Positions 1-7,601 of a stretch of DNA of 52,412 nt are shown piece after piece. Both the position numbers and the translations under genes were made by a program. How positions within the stretch are numbered: the first letter of the stretch is position 1; every line of letters begins with the position of its first letter. The DNA comes from Archangium sp. (GTDB taxonomy: Bacteria > Myxococcota > Myxococcia > Myxococcales > Myxococcaceae), in contig JALHMW010000032.1 in assembly GCA_022843845.1 (NCBI GenBank), forward strand, positions 1-52,412, read 5' to 3'. Below the pieces are notes generated by a model. It searched no databases, was not told where the DNA came from, and saw only the letters and a list, made by a program, of their open reading frames with translations.

Positions 1-1
1 C

Positions 2-61
2 GTCGGCCGCACCGCAGAGAACTTTCGTCGGACCTTCTCGATGAGCGTCATCGAGCCTTGA
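2..61 (+). CDS. Possible C-terminal tail of a gene entering from the left edge
   Basis: An open frame runs in from the left edge and ends at a TGA at 59-61. It gives a 19-residue tail that reads VGRTAENFRRTFSMSVIEP. The composition is protein-like and nothing else claims this stretch. It is too short to identify a family, and it could be chance. Confidence 0.25.
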   Translation, partial: VGRTAENFRRTFSMSVIEP

Positions 62-453
62 GATCATCTTGGGATCAGAATGTCGACACGAGTCGATCGA
101 CTAATTCTCCGACGGCTCCTCAATGTCGCGCCTTTCCGACTCGTGCTCGAAGGCCCCGCGCTCCGTCGTGCCCAGCGCTGCGAGATCGGCTCGAGAGTGC
201 CCAACCGTGCTCGAATGTCAGGGCTTCGAGGTCCGCTCGATCGGCTGGGGAACGTCAGACCGCGCGCCTGACGACGGCCATCACCGACGACGAGGGGACG
301 CACCTGCTCGGAGACGCACGGTCGCTCGTCACGAGCGCTGTCCGGGTAGGGCGGGCGAGTTCGTGAGCCAGGCGAGGCGCGTGCGGGCGCGCTCGTCAGC
401 TCCTGCACCGTCGGTTCGCGCGAGGCGATGCGTTCGGACGTCGACCAGCGCCG
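62..453. other. Stretch with no supported gene
   Basis: About 390 bases of GC-rich sequence with several overlapping open frames on both strands. All have an Arg/Ser/Pro-rich composition typical of shadow frames in high-GC DNA, and none shows a recognisable motif. I see no tRNA, repeat or clear terminator hairpin. Confidence 0.5.
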
Positions 454-807
454 TCAGCGCTCCGACCAGACGGCCAGCTCATTTCCGCTCGGGTCGAGGA
501 ACTGAAAGCGCCGACCGCCAGGGAACGTGAACGGCTCCTTCACGATTCGTCCACCTGCCGCGCGCACGGCGTTCAGCGACGCCTCGAGGTCGGTCGAGAA
601 CAGAATCACCAGCGGCCCTCCTCGCGTCACACTCTCGGCGACGGTCAGTCCTCCGGCCTCGCGGCCTTCGCCCTGAATGCCGCAGTACCCGGGGCCATAG
701 TCGGTGAACTGCCACCCGAACGCAGCGCCGTAGAACTGCTTCGCGGCGGCGAGGTCGGTGACGGAGAACTCCAGGTAATCGATGGCGTGGTGTGTGTGGG
801 CCGGCAT
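454..807 (-). CDS. VOC-family (glyoxalase/PhnB-like) protein
   Basis: A 117-residue protein matching the small vicinal-oxygen-chelate fold. It has the typical opening (DYLEFSVTDLAAAKQFYGAAFGW), a central Gly-rich segment, and the common C-terminal block FQFLDPSGNELAVW. The length suits a single-subunit VOC protein that dimerises. The start is the ATG at 805-807, because the family match begins just after it; longer readings only add Arg-rich non-homologous residues. It lies 2 bases downstream of the lipoprotein gene's stop and is probably the last gene of the leftward kinase operon. The substrate cannot be told: VOC proteins include lyases, dioxygenases and resistance proteins. The class is secure, the function is not. 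Confidence 0.85.
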   Translation of the reverse strand: MPAHTHHAIDYLEFSVTDLAAAKQFYGAAFGWQFTDYGPGYCGIQGEGREAGGLTVAESVTRGGPLVILFSTDLEASLNAVRAAGGRIVKEPFTFPGGRRFQFLDPSGNELAVWSER

Positions 808-809
808 GG

Positions 810-1709
810 TCAACGAGCCTCGGGTGAGATGATGGTGGCGCCCCACGTCGGCGTGCGCCGCATGTCGGGCGGGTGGTGCATCCACAACGTCAGCATCGCG
901 GCCGCGGCGCGCACCTCGGGAGCGACCGCCACCTGCGTCAGCCTCAGCACGACGTCGTTCGGGACCGCGCAGCCGTCTCGATGCTGCACCCACGGCGCGG
1001 CCAGCTCGAGCAGCGCGCGCACCTGCGTCCCCGCGTCGACGTCGGACAGCTTCGTGATGAGCGTTCGGCACAGGTTCGGTGGCGGCTTCCCCACGGGCTC
1101 CTTCGGCGACGGCACAGGGACCGGCGCGAGGCCGCGACACGATGCGGGAGGCACGTCGATGTTGAACTCGGTGAGCGCGGTGCACAGCAGCGCGCGCTCC
1201 TCGGCGGCTCTCGGTGGTTTCTGGAGCAGGCTCTTCTCGAGGGCGCCGACCGACATGCTCTGACGAAGCGCGCGCACGGCCTCGACCGCTGCGAGTCGAA
1301 CCGCTTCATCCGCGTCATTCACGAGGTCGGCGACGGCCGAGGTGCCCGCTTCCCACTTCGAGGTCGCCGCGAACTTCGCGAGCTCGAGCCGGGTGGCCGC
1401 GTCGGTCGCGCGACTCTCGGCGCTCCATGACAGCGTGTCGGCGCGAGCCAGCGAGACCAGCCTCACGCGCGCCATCGATACTGCGCAGGTCGACGGCTCC
1501 GCCATCATCGCGTCGAGGCGCTCACCGGCCTTCGTGGTGCCCGCGACGGCGAAGAACCACGCGGCCTGGCAGGGGTCGTCGGGGAACGGGCCGCGCGCGA
1601 CGGCTTGCTGGAGCTCCTTCACGGTCATCGCCGACGTCGCGGCCGGCTCCACGCGCTTTGGCGCACAGGCGAGCAGCACGAGACAGAGGCTGAGGAAAAA
1701 CGCTCTCAC
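810..1709 (-). CDS. Lipoprotein with HEAT-like alpha-helical repeats
   Basis: A 299-residue protein starting at the GTG at 1707-1709. It opens with a lipoprotein signal peptide: a short Arg, then the hydrophobic stretch AFFLSLCLVLLAC, with a lipobox-like LLAC around residues 14-17. The body is helical and Ala/Leu-rich, with segments such as DADEAVRLAAVEAVRAL and VDAGTQVRALLELA that resemble HEAT/armadillo repeats. The start was chosen because it places the signal peptide at the N-terminus and lies 7 bases after the kinase stop. It is probably anchored in a membrane and used for protein-protein contacts. Position in one operon with a Ser/Thr kinase suggests a signalling-related role, but that is inference; no enzymatic motif is seen. 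Confidence 0.72.
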   Translation of the reverse strand: MRAFFLSLCLVLLACAPKRVEPAATSAMTVKELQQAVARGPFPDDPCQAAWFFAVAGTTKAGERLDAMMAEPSTCAVSMARVRLVSLARADTLSWSAESRATDAATRLELAKFAATSKWEAGTSAVADLVNDADEAVRLAAVEAVRALRQSMSVGALEKSLLQKPPRAAEERALLCTALTEFNIDVPPASCRGLAPVPVPSPKEPVGKPPPNLCRTLITKLSDVDAGTQVRALLELAAPWVQHRDGCAVPNDVVLRLTQVAVAPEVRAAAAMLTLWMHHPPDMRRTPTWGATIISPEAR

Positions 1710-1716
1710 CACGGCG

Positions 1717-3402
1717 TCACTTGGGGCGCTTGAGGTCGTTCGCCGGCGGGAGTGCGCGCGGCGCCAGCGGGTCGTCTTCATCTTCGAGCTTGCCGGTCTT
1801 CGGTGGCTTCTTCGTCTGCGTCGTGGCCTTCGGAGCCGTCTTTGGCGGCGTCATCTTCACGGGCGTGACGACCGGGAGCGCCTCGACCACCTTCGGCTCG
1901 ACGGGCGGCTGCTTCGTCGTTTTCGGTGTCTCGAGGAAGGCCTTCTCGATGGCGTCGGACTTCGGCTTCGGGGGCGTCTTCTCGACCGTCGGGGTCTTCT
2001 CGACCGTCGGCGTCTTCTCGACCGTCGGTGTCTTCTCGATGACCGGCTTCGAGCCCTTCTGCCCCGACTTCTCCGGGAGCGTCGGCGGCTCTGGAGCTGT
2101 GGCCTGCAGCTTCTGTCTGAGCTCGATGCGTGGCCCCGAGCCAGCGGCCGTGACCGTCATCGGCAGGTAGCCTTCCTTCTGCAACGTCACGTCGGCCTGC
2201 GCACGGCCGTCGGTGGTGGCCAGCTCGATGTCGAGCGGCGTGACGCCTTTGATGACCCTCCCGATGACGACCTGCGCGCCCGGCGGCTCCGTCTCGATGT
2301 GGAACTGCACGCGCGTCTCGATGGGCTTGTTTGGCTTGCGCAGCACCAGGGCCGTGCCGCCGATGCCGACGAGGAGCGCGACGATGAAGCCACCGATGAG
2401 CAGCGGCGTGGTGTTGCGGCCACTCGATGGAACCGGGATCGCGACCGGAGGCAGCGGCGTCTCGAACGCGGGCGTCGAGATCGGCGACGCCAACTCACTC
2501 ATCGCCTGCAGCACCTCGTCCATGGACTGGAAGCGGTCCATCGGAGACTTCTGCATGCACTTGGTGACGATGCCGACCATGCCCTCGGGGATCGTCTCGA
2601 ACCTCGGCGGCGTTTTGAGCGCGGGGATCGGCTCATTCACGTGCTTCAAGATGATCTCGAGCGCCCCACCACCCCAGTACGGCGGCTTGCCGGCCAGACA
2701 CTCGAACAGCATGCAGCCCAGGGAGTAGATGTCGCTGCGCGGGTCAGCGCGGTTCTTGTCGCCCTGCTCCGGGGCCATGTAGGGCGGGCTGCCCATGAGC
2801 ATGCCCTGCTGGGTGATGGCGCGGCCCTCGAGCTCCTGGCCGTCGACGAAGGACTTCACCAGGCCGAAGTCGAGCACCTTGACGTGATCGGTGTCGTCGT
2901 CGGCCGACAGCATCATCACGTTCGCGGGCTTGAGATCGCGGTGCACCACGCCGAGTTCGTGTGCTTCACGGAGCGCGCGGGCGATCTGCTGGCCGATCGA
3001 CAACACGCGCCGCCACCCGAGCGGGCCCTTCGAGAGCGAGCGGTCGAGCGTCTCGCCTTCGAGGAACTCCATGGCCAGGTAGAAGATGCCGTCGCTCGAG
3101 CAGCCGTAGTCGAAGATGCGCACGGTGTTCGGGTGCGACAGCTTCGCGGTGAGCGCGGCCTCGACGAGGAAGCGCTGGCGGAAGGACTCGTCCTTGCCAG
3201 CGCCGTAGTTCGAGTCCAACACCTTGAGCGCGACCGCCCGGTTCAGGCCGACCTGCACCGCGCGATACACCTTGCCCATCGCGCCTTTGCCGATGCCGCC
3301 GACGATGCGGTACCGGCCGTCGAGCGTCTTGCCGATGAGCGGATCGAGCCCTTCGGCGTTGGTCTCGGCAGTGACGTCTTCCTGGGCTTCGCTCAAGGAC
3401 AC
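1717..3402 (-). CDS. Transmembrane Hanks-type Ser/Thr protein kinase with PEGA domain
   Basis: A 561-residue receptor-like kinase. The kinase domain (about residues 30-300) has the Gly-rich loop GKGAMGKVY, the ATP lysine in AVALK (K60), the catalytic loop HRDLKPAN (154-161), DFG (178-180) and GSPPYMAPEQ. A single membrane helix follows at about 333-354, then a PEGA-like domain (about 365-425, containing TEPPGAQVVIG and KEGYLP). The tail is Pro/Lys/Thr-rich and carries perfect EKTPTV repeats around 453-475. The kinase would be cytoplasmic and the PEGA domain would face the envelope. It sits 21 bases after the methyltransferase gene and ahead of a lipoprotein gene in one leftward operon. Such kinases are abundant in myxobacteria; its signal and targets are unknown. 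Confidence 0.95.
   Translation of the reverse strand: MSLSEAQEDVTAETNAEGLDPLIGKTLDGRYRIVGGIGKGAMGKVYRAVQVGLNRAVALKVLDSNYGAGKDESFRQRFLVEAALTAKLSHPNTVRIFDYGCSSDGIFYLAMEFLEGETLDRSLSKGPLGWRRVLSIGQQIARALREAHELGVVHRDLKPANVMMLSADDDTDHVKVLDFGLVKSFVDGQELEGRAITQQGMLMGSPPYMAPEQGDKNRADPRSDIYSLGCMLFECLAGKPPYWGGGALEIILKHVNEPIPALKTPPRFETIPEGMVGIVTKCMQKSPMDRFQSMDEVLQAMSELASPISTPAFETPLPPVAIPVPSSGRNTTPLLIGGFIVALLVGIGGTALVLRKPNKPIETRVQFHIETEPPGAQVVIGRVIKGVTPLDIELATTDGRAQADVTLQKEGYLPMTVTAAGSGPRIELRQKLQATAPEPPTLPEKSGQKGSKPVIEKTPTVEKTPTVEKTPTVEKTPPKPKSDAIEKAFLETPKTTKQPPVEPKVVEALPVVTPVKMTPPKTAPKATTQTKKPPKTGKLEDEDDPLAPRALPPANDLKRPK
1976..2040 (-). repeat. 18-bp in-frame tandem repeat inside the kinase gene
   Basis: Three near-identical 18-bp units (plus strand gtcttctcgaccgtcggN), followed by a degenerate fourth, encode EKTPTV repeats in the periplasmic tail of the kinase. 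Unit-to-unit differences fall mainly at the last base. The repeat could expand or contract without breaking the frame. Confidence 0.85.
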
Positions 3403-3423
3403 AGGTGGGGAAAGCGTATACCG

Positions 3424-4578
3424 CTACCGGGGCTGCTTGGGCAGGCGCGCCGGGTAGTGGATGAGTTCGCAGGCGATCGCCCCATTCCAGAGGGCTTGTT
3501 TCGACGACGGGCGCATGCCGAACGCGCTCTCGAAGGCGTCATTTCCAGCCAGAACGGAGATGCGCCAGCCATCCCATCGCTTCAGGTTGGTTCCGAGCTT
3601 GTGGAAGAACGACTTCATGCCCTTCTGGCCGCCGGTGCCGAGGCGCTCTCCGTAGGGCGGGTTGGTGCAGACGAGGCCGGGAGGGCCTTCGGGTGGATCG
3701 GCGGTGGTGGCGTCGGCGGACTCGATGCGCAGCGCTGGGAGGCCCGCGGTGACGACGTTGCGCTTGAGGGCGGTGAGCACCTCGTCGTCGTAGTCGCGCG
3801 CGAGCAGCGGCGCGGGCGCGGGGCGGACCATCGCGTGCGCTTCTTTGCGGATGTCCTCGAGCAGCGGCTTGAGCTTCGGCGCGAACGACGGCCACGCCTC
3901 ACAGGCGAAGGTGCGCTTGAGGCCGGGCGCGCGACGGGTCGCGATGAAGCCGGCTTCGATGGCGAGCGTGCCGGAGCCGGCCATCGGGTCGACGAAGGGC
4001 TCGGAGCCGTCGTACTTCGAGGCGAGCAGCATCGCCGCAGCGAGCGTCTCTTTCATCGGAGCGGCGGTCGTGGCGGTGCGGTAGCCGCGCTTGAAGAGCG
4101 GCTCTCCTGAGAGGTCGAGCGACACCGACAGCGAGGTCTTCGCGAGGTGCGCGACGATGTGGAAGGTGGGGTTGTGCGTGTCGACGTCGGGGCGCTGGCC
4201 CCACTTCTCGCGCAGGCGGTCGACGAGGCCGTCCTTCAGCTTGAGCGCCACGAAGCCGGAGTGCGTGTGCTCGGTGTCCTTGAGCGTCGCTTCGATGGAG
4301 AACGTGCTGCCGCGGGAGAGCCAGTCCTCCCAGGGAATCGAGTGCGCGGCTTCGTAGAGCCCCTCGGCGCCTTGCGACTCGAACTGGCGCAGCGGGTAGA
4401 GCACGCGCATCGCGATGCGGGAGTGCACGAGGACGCGGGAGATCTCGTCGAGCGCGGCGAAGAAGCGCACGCCGCCGCGGTCCTGGCGAATGCGCTTGCA
4501 GCCAAGCGTCTCCAATTCTTCGGCGAGGAAGGGCTCGGTGCCCCGGGTCGCGGTCGCGTAGAGCGGCAGGCGTTCCAT
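3424..4578 (-). CDS. rlmL: THUMP-domain class I rRNA (guanine-N2)-methyltransferase, RlmL/YpsC-like
   Basis: A 384-residue protein with the layout of the RlmL N-terminal half/YpsC family. The ferredoxin-like and THUMP part (about 1-155) starts with LYATATRGTEPFLAEEL. The methyltransferase domain follows, with FVDPMAGSGTLAIEAGFIA as the SAM-binding motif I and CTNPPYGERLG as the catalytic NPPY motif. It probably methylates a guanine N2 in 23S rRNA in the cytoplasm. The length fits the single-activity YpsC/RlmL-N type rather than the bifunctional RlmKL (about 700 residues). The ATG at 4576-4578 gives the family N-terminus. It is the first gene of a leftward run that continues into the kinase. 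The family is clear; the exact target nucleotide is assumed from homologues. Confidence 0.88.
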   Translation of the reverse strand: MERLPLYATATRGTEPFLAEELETLGCKRIRQDRGGVRFFAALDEISRVLVHSRIAMRVLYPLRQFESQGAEGLYEAAHSIPWEDWLSRGSTFSIEATLKDTEHTHSGFVALKLKDGLVDRLREKWGQRPDVDTHNPTFHIVAHLAKTSLSVSLDLSGEPLFKRGYRTATTAAPMKETLAAAMLLASKYDGSEPFVDPMAGSGTLAIEAGFIATRRAPGLKRTFACEAWPSFAPKLKPLLEDIRKEAHAMVRPAPAPLLARDYDDEVLTALKRNVVTAGLPALRIESADATTADPPEGPPGLVCTNPPYGERLGTGGQKGMKSFFHKLGTNLKRWDGWRISVLAGNDAFESAFGMRPSSKQALWNGAIACELIHYPARLPKQPR

Positions 4579-4764
4579 GAGGCTGCCCGTAGCAGGCTGG
4601 GTGGCCGGGTGTCTCTGCGCGCCTCTCGTTGTGGGGCTGAGCGGCCTCGCCGCGGTTTCAAGGTCTTCAGATGCCGTGCGAGTCGGTCACGAAGAGGTGG
4701 CGCGCATCCGTCGTCCTGCTCGAACGCGCTCGGAGGGAGGGGCAGCTCCGAGGTGTTGAGGCCG

Positions 4765-5496
4765 TCAGAACACCGCGGCGACTTTGAGGGTCACCTTCGG
4801 TGTGACGGTGCTGGTGACTTCGCGGCCTTTGCCGAAGCGATGCACGCTCTGGTACTTCCCCTTCTTCGGCTCGAGGTGCACCACGAGCTTCTGGGTCTGG
4901 AGATCGACCACCCAGTACTCGGGGATTTTGGCGGCGGCGTAGAGCAGGGCCTTGAGCCCGAGATCGTACCCTCGGCTCGAGTCAGCGACCTCGATGACGA
5001 GGTTCGCAGTAGAGGGGTGTTCCTCGGCTGCACTCATGACCTCATCGCTGACGAGCGCGAAGTCGGGTTCGGGCTCGGAGTGTCGTGACACAGAGAGCGG
5101 CAGGCCGGCACGCACCCAGACTCTGTCATCGAGCTGGGCCGTGAGCAGGCGGGTGAGACGCATCACGGTGCTCGCGTGCGGACCGCGCATGGCGTTGATG
5201 GAGACGATCACTCCCTCGATGAGCTCGACGCGCTTCCCGTCGAACGTCCCCGCGTCCGCGAGTTGCTGGTAGGCGGCTCGGTCGATTCGGTGAACCTCGA
5301 AGGGCGCGTCTTTGAGGACGGGCAGCATGAGACGAGTCTCCGCGCGTTTTCGGGGGCGAAGCAAGTCACTGCGCCTGACGATCAGCCCGTTGACGAGCTC
5401 GACCTTGGTCCCGTCGAAGGCATCGCCCTCTGCGAGGAGGTAGTAGCTGGCGCGGTCGAGTCGATAGACGTCGACCGCCTCGCGACGACGTTTCAC
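4765..5496 (-). CDS. Uma2-family (PD-(D/E)XK) putative endonuclease with duplicated N-terminal module
   Basis: A Uma2 (DUF820) protein. The C-terminal 187 residues, from the ATG at 5326-5328, form a complete family member: RVELIEGVIV, the SEPEPDFALVSDE block, LVIEVADSS and PEYWVVDL, which match the restriction-enzyme-like fold. The frame stays open upstream to a GTG at 5494-5496, which overlaps the preceding lipoprotein stop as GTGA, so a 243-residue product is likely. The added N-terminus (YRLDRASYYLLAEG...VELVNGLIV) is a second copy of the first strand module (HRIDRAAYQQLADA...VELIEGVIV). Either start is possible. Uma2 proteins are abundant in myxobacteria and cyanobacteria, with no firm biological role. 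The duplication suggests a collapsed tandem gene pair. Confidence 0.8.
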   Translation of the reverse strand: MKRRREAVDVYRLDRASYYLLAEGDAFDGTKVELVNGLIVRRSDLLRPRKRAETRLMLPVLKDAPFEVHRIDRAAYQQLADAGTFDGKRVELIEGVIVSINAMRGPHASTVMRLTRLLTAQLDDRVWVRAGLPLSVSRHSEPEPDFALVSDEVMSAAEEHPSTANLVIEVADSSRGYDLGLKALLYAAAKIPEYWVVDLQTQKLVVHLEPKKGKYQSVHRFGKGREVTSTVTPKVTLKVAAVF

Positions 5497-6038
5497 TGCG
5501 CCGGAGCGACCTGGAACCGCGCCGCCATGATGCGGTTGTTCCCGTCGTTCGGAATCGCGTCTTTGTTCACCAGCGGCAGGCGCGCGTCGGTCTTCGGGTC
5601 CCAGAAGCCGAGGAGGATGTTGAGGCCTCGCACCGGCATCTGCGGCGGAATGGGAATCTCGAACTCGTCGCGAACGGTCTCGCCGACGTTCCACTTCGAG
5701 GTGGGGCGGGCGCCGCGCATCGGAGCGTGGTCGACGTTGAGGCGATCGACGCGGCCGTCGATGTCTTCGACGTGCACGAAGATCATGTAGTCGATGTCGG
5801 TGGCCTGGAGGACCTTGAAGTTGAGGCCGACGCGCACGGTGTCGCCAGCGACGGCGCTGCCCGGGGCGAGGATGGTCGAGACGAGCTCGATCTTGTCGCC
5901 GAAGTTCGCGCCGCTCTTGAACTCCTGCGGAGGCGCGACGGGCGGGCGCGGTTTGACCGCCTGCGTGCCCTCCTGAGTCGGGGCAGGCACGATGCAGGCC
6001 GTGAGCGAGACGCAGAGGGCGACGAGCAGGGAGCGCAT
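5493..6038 (-). CDS. Small lipoprotein of unknown function
   Basis: A 181-residue protein with a lipoprotein signal: MRSLLVALCVSLTAC, with the candidate lipidated Cys at position 15. A Pro-rich linker follows, then a beta-rich domain (about 45-178) containing GDTVRVGLNFKV, DYMIFVHVEDIDG and LNILLGFWDPKTDARLPL. This looks like an immunoglobulin-like or carbohydrate-binding-like sandwich, but I cannot assign a family. The ATG at 6036-6038 is the natural start of the signal peptide. Its stop overlaps the Uma2 GTG start. It diverges from ftsY across a 90-base gap that must hold both promoters. Confidence 0.72.
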   Translation of the reverse strand: MRSLLVALCVSLTACIVPAPTQEGTQAVKPRPPVAPPQEFKSGANFGDKIELVSTILAPGSAVAGDTVRVGLNFKVLQATDIDYMIFVHVEDIDGRVDRLNVDHAPMRGARPTSKWNVGETVRDEFEIPIPPQMPVRGLNILLGFWDPKTDARLPLVNKDAIPNDGNNRIMAARFQVAPAQ

Positions 6039-6128
6039 GACGTGGCGGTGCGTACACAAGGCATCTGCTTTGTGCCAGCGCCGAACGTGCTTGGGCGGCT
6101 TGGGCTGCGTGGTAGAGCCCGGCTCATC
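6039..6128. promoter_or_regulatory. Divergent promoter region of ftsY and the lipoprotein gene
   Basis: A 90-base gap separates two divergent starts, so it should contain both promoters. A weak sigma70-like pair for ftsY is TTGGGC at 6091-6096 and TAGAGC at 6113-6118 with a 16-base spacer. No operator or strong consensus is visible. Confidence 0.35.
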
Positions 6129-7601
6129 ATGATGCTGGTCCTGGCTGATGTCGTGCCCGTGCAGACCGAGGGCAGCCCCGTAGGCACCGCGATCACCGTG
6201 TTGCTCGGCGTGGGCTTCCTCGTGCTCGTGCTGTTGGTGCTGCGGAAGATGTTCGCGAAGGGCGGCGGCAGCACGTTGCCGCCCGCGAAGCCGACGCTCC
6301 CGACGCAGACGACGGTGGAGCCGACGCTCGAGGTGCCGAGCAAGCCGAAGGTCGAGCTGCCGCAGAGTGAGGCCGAGGCGAAGGCGAAGGCCGACGCGGA
6401 GGCGAGGCGGCTCGAGGCCGAGAAGCTGAGGGCTGAGCGGGCGGGGTTGGAGAAGGGCTCCGCGGAAGCCGAGGCGCTCAGGGCGAAGGAAGAGGAGCTG
6501 AAGAAAGAGGCGTACCGCGCACAGAAGCAGGGCGAGGCGGAGGAGAAGGAGCGCCGGAAGCGCGAGCGTGAAGAGGGCGAGCGGCTGGCGGCGGAGGAGA
6601 AGCGGCTCGCCGAGGCTGCTGCGGCAGAGGCGAAACGTCACGCCGAGGCAATGCAGCGGGCGAAGGTGGACGCGGAGGGCGGCGCCACGCTCGCGGCCGG
6701 GTTGTCGAAGACGAGGTCCGAGGGCTTCATGGCCCGGCTCAATGGGCTCTTCGGTGGCGCGCCGAAGCAGATCGACGAGAAGGTGCTGGCCGATCTCGAA
6801 GAGGTGCTCTTCACCGCGGACATCGGCGTGAAGACGGCGTCGTCGCTGGTGGAGCTGGCGCGCGACAAGGTGAAGTCGAAGGAGCTCGACAGCGCGGCGG
6901 CGCTGAAGACGATCATCCGCAAGGAGATCGAGCGCATCGTGTCGTTGAAGGGGAACACGACGCTGGCGGGTGGTGGGCCGCCGCACGTGATCATGGTGGT
7001 GGGCGTGAACGGGGCGGGGAAGACGACCACCATCGGGAAGCTGGCGGCGAAGGCAAAGGCGGAGGGGAAGAAGGTGGTGTTGGCGGCGGGTGACACGTTC
7101 CGGGCGGCGGCGACGGAGCAGCTCGACGTGTGGTCCGAGCGCGCGGGGGCGGAGCTGGTGAAGGGGAAGGACGAGTCGGATCCGGCGAGCGTGGTGTTCG
7201 AGGCGATCAAGCGGGGCATCGAGGTGGGCGCCGACCTGGTGATCGCCGATACGGCCGGGCGGCTGCACACGAAGCTGAACCTGATGGAGGAGCTGAAGAA
7301 GGTGAAGCGGGTCGCCGAGAAGGCGCTGCCCGGGGCTCCGCATGAGGTGCTGTTGGTGCTCGACTCGACGATGGGCCAGAACGGCATCGCCCAGGCGAAG
7401 CAGTTTCACGAGTCGGTGGGGATTACGTCGATCGCGCTGACCAAGCTCGACGGCACGGCCAAGGGCGGCGTGATTATCGGGATCTGTGACGAGCTGAAGG
7501 TGCCGGTGTCGTGGGTGGGGGTTGGTGAAAAGGTGTCGGACTTGAGGAAGTTCGAACCGAAAGAGTTCGTCGAGGCACTGTTCGAGACGTCAGCGTCGTG
7601 A
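6129..7601 (+). CDS. ftsY: Signal recognition particle receptor FtsY
   Basis: A 490-residue SRP receptor GTPase that docks ribosome-SRP complexes at the inner membrane. A single membrane helix (about residues 17-38) is followed by a long, highly charged Ala/Glu/Lys-rich A-domain that is probably coiled-coil (about 80-185). The NG domain then shows GVNGAGKTT (292-300), DTFRAAATEQL, DTAGR and TKLDGTAKGG, all diagnostic. The true membrane anchor is unlike the amphipathic anchor of E. coli FtsY but fits several delta-proteobacteria. Tandem ATG codons at 6129 and 6132 are possible starts; I chose the first. The 3' end overlaps the convergent glycosyltransferase gene by 12 bases, so there is no room for a terminator. 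Confidence 0.96.
   Translation: MMLVLADVVPVQTEGSPVGTAITVLLGVGFLVLVLLVLRKMFAKGGGSTLPPAKPTLPTQTTVEPTLEVPSKPKVELPQSEAEAKAKADAEARRLEAEKLRAERAGLEKGSAEAEALRAKEEELKKEAYRAQKQGEAEEKERRKREREEGERLAAEEKRLAEAAAAEAKRHAEAMQRAKVDAEGGATLAAGLSKTRSEGFMARLNGLFGGAPKQIDEKVLADLEEVLFTADIGVKTASSLVELARDKVKSKELDSAAALKTIIRKEIERIVSLKGNTTLAGGGPPHVIMVVGVNGAGKTTTIGKLAAKAKAEGKKVVLAAGDTFRAAATEQLDVWSERAGAELVKGKDESDPASVVFEAIKRGIEVGADLVIADTAGRLHTKLNLMEELKKVKRVAEKALPGAPHEVLLVLDSTMGQNGIAQAKQFHESVGITSIALTKLDGTAKGGVIIGICDELKVPVSWVGVGEKVSDLRKFEPKEFVEALFETSAS

Noticed and set aside
64..408. Minus-strand 114-codon frame near the left edge
   Set aside because: Low-complexity Arg/Ser-rich translation, no start signal and overlapping equally poor plus-strand frames.
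1976..2040. CRISPR-like array
   Set aside because: Units are contiguous 18-bp in-frame repeats without spacers and encode EKTPTV inside the kinase.
1342..4110. A 922-codon open frame on the plus strand antisense to the kinase and rlmL-like genes
   Set aside because: It is Arg/Leu/Asp/Glu/His-rich with no motif and lies opposite two genes with clear catalytic motifs; this is a GC-driven shadow frame.
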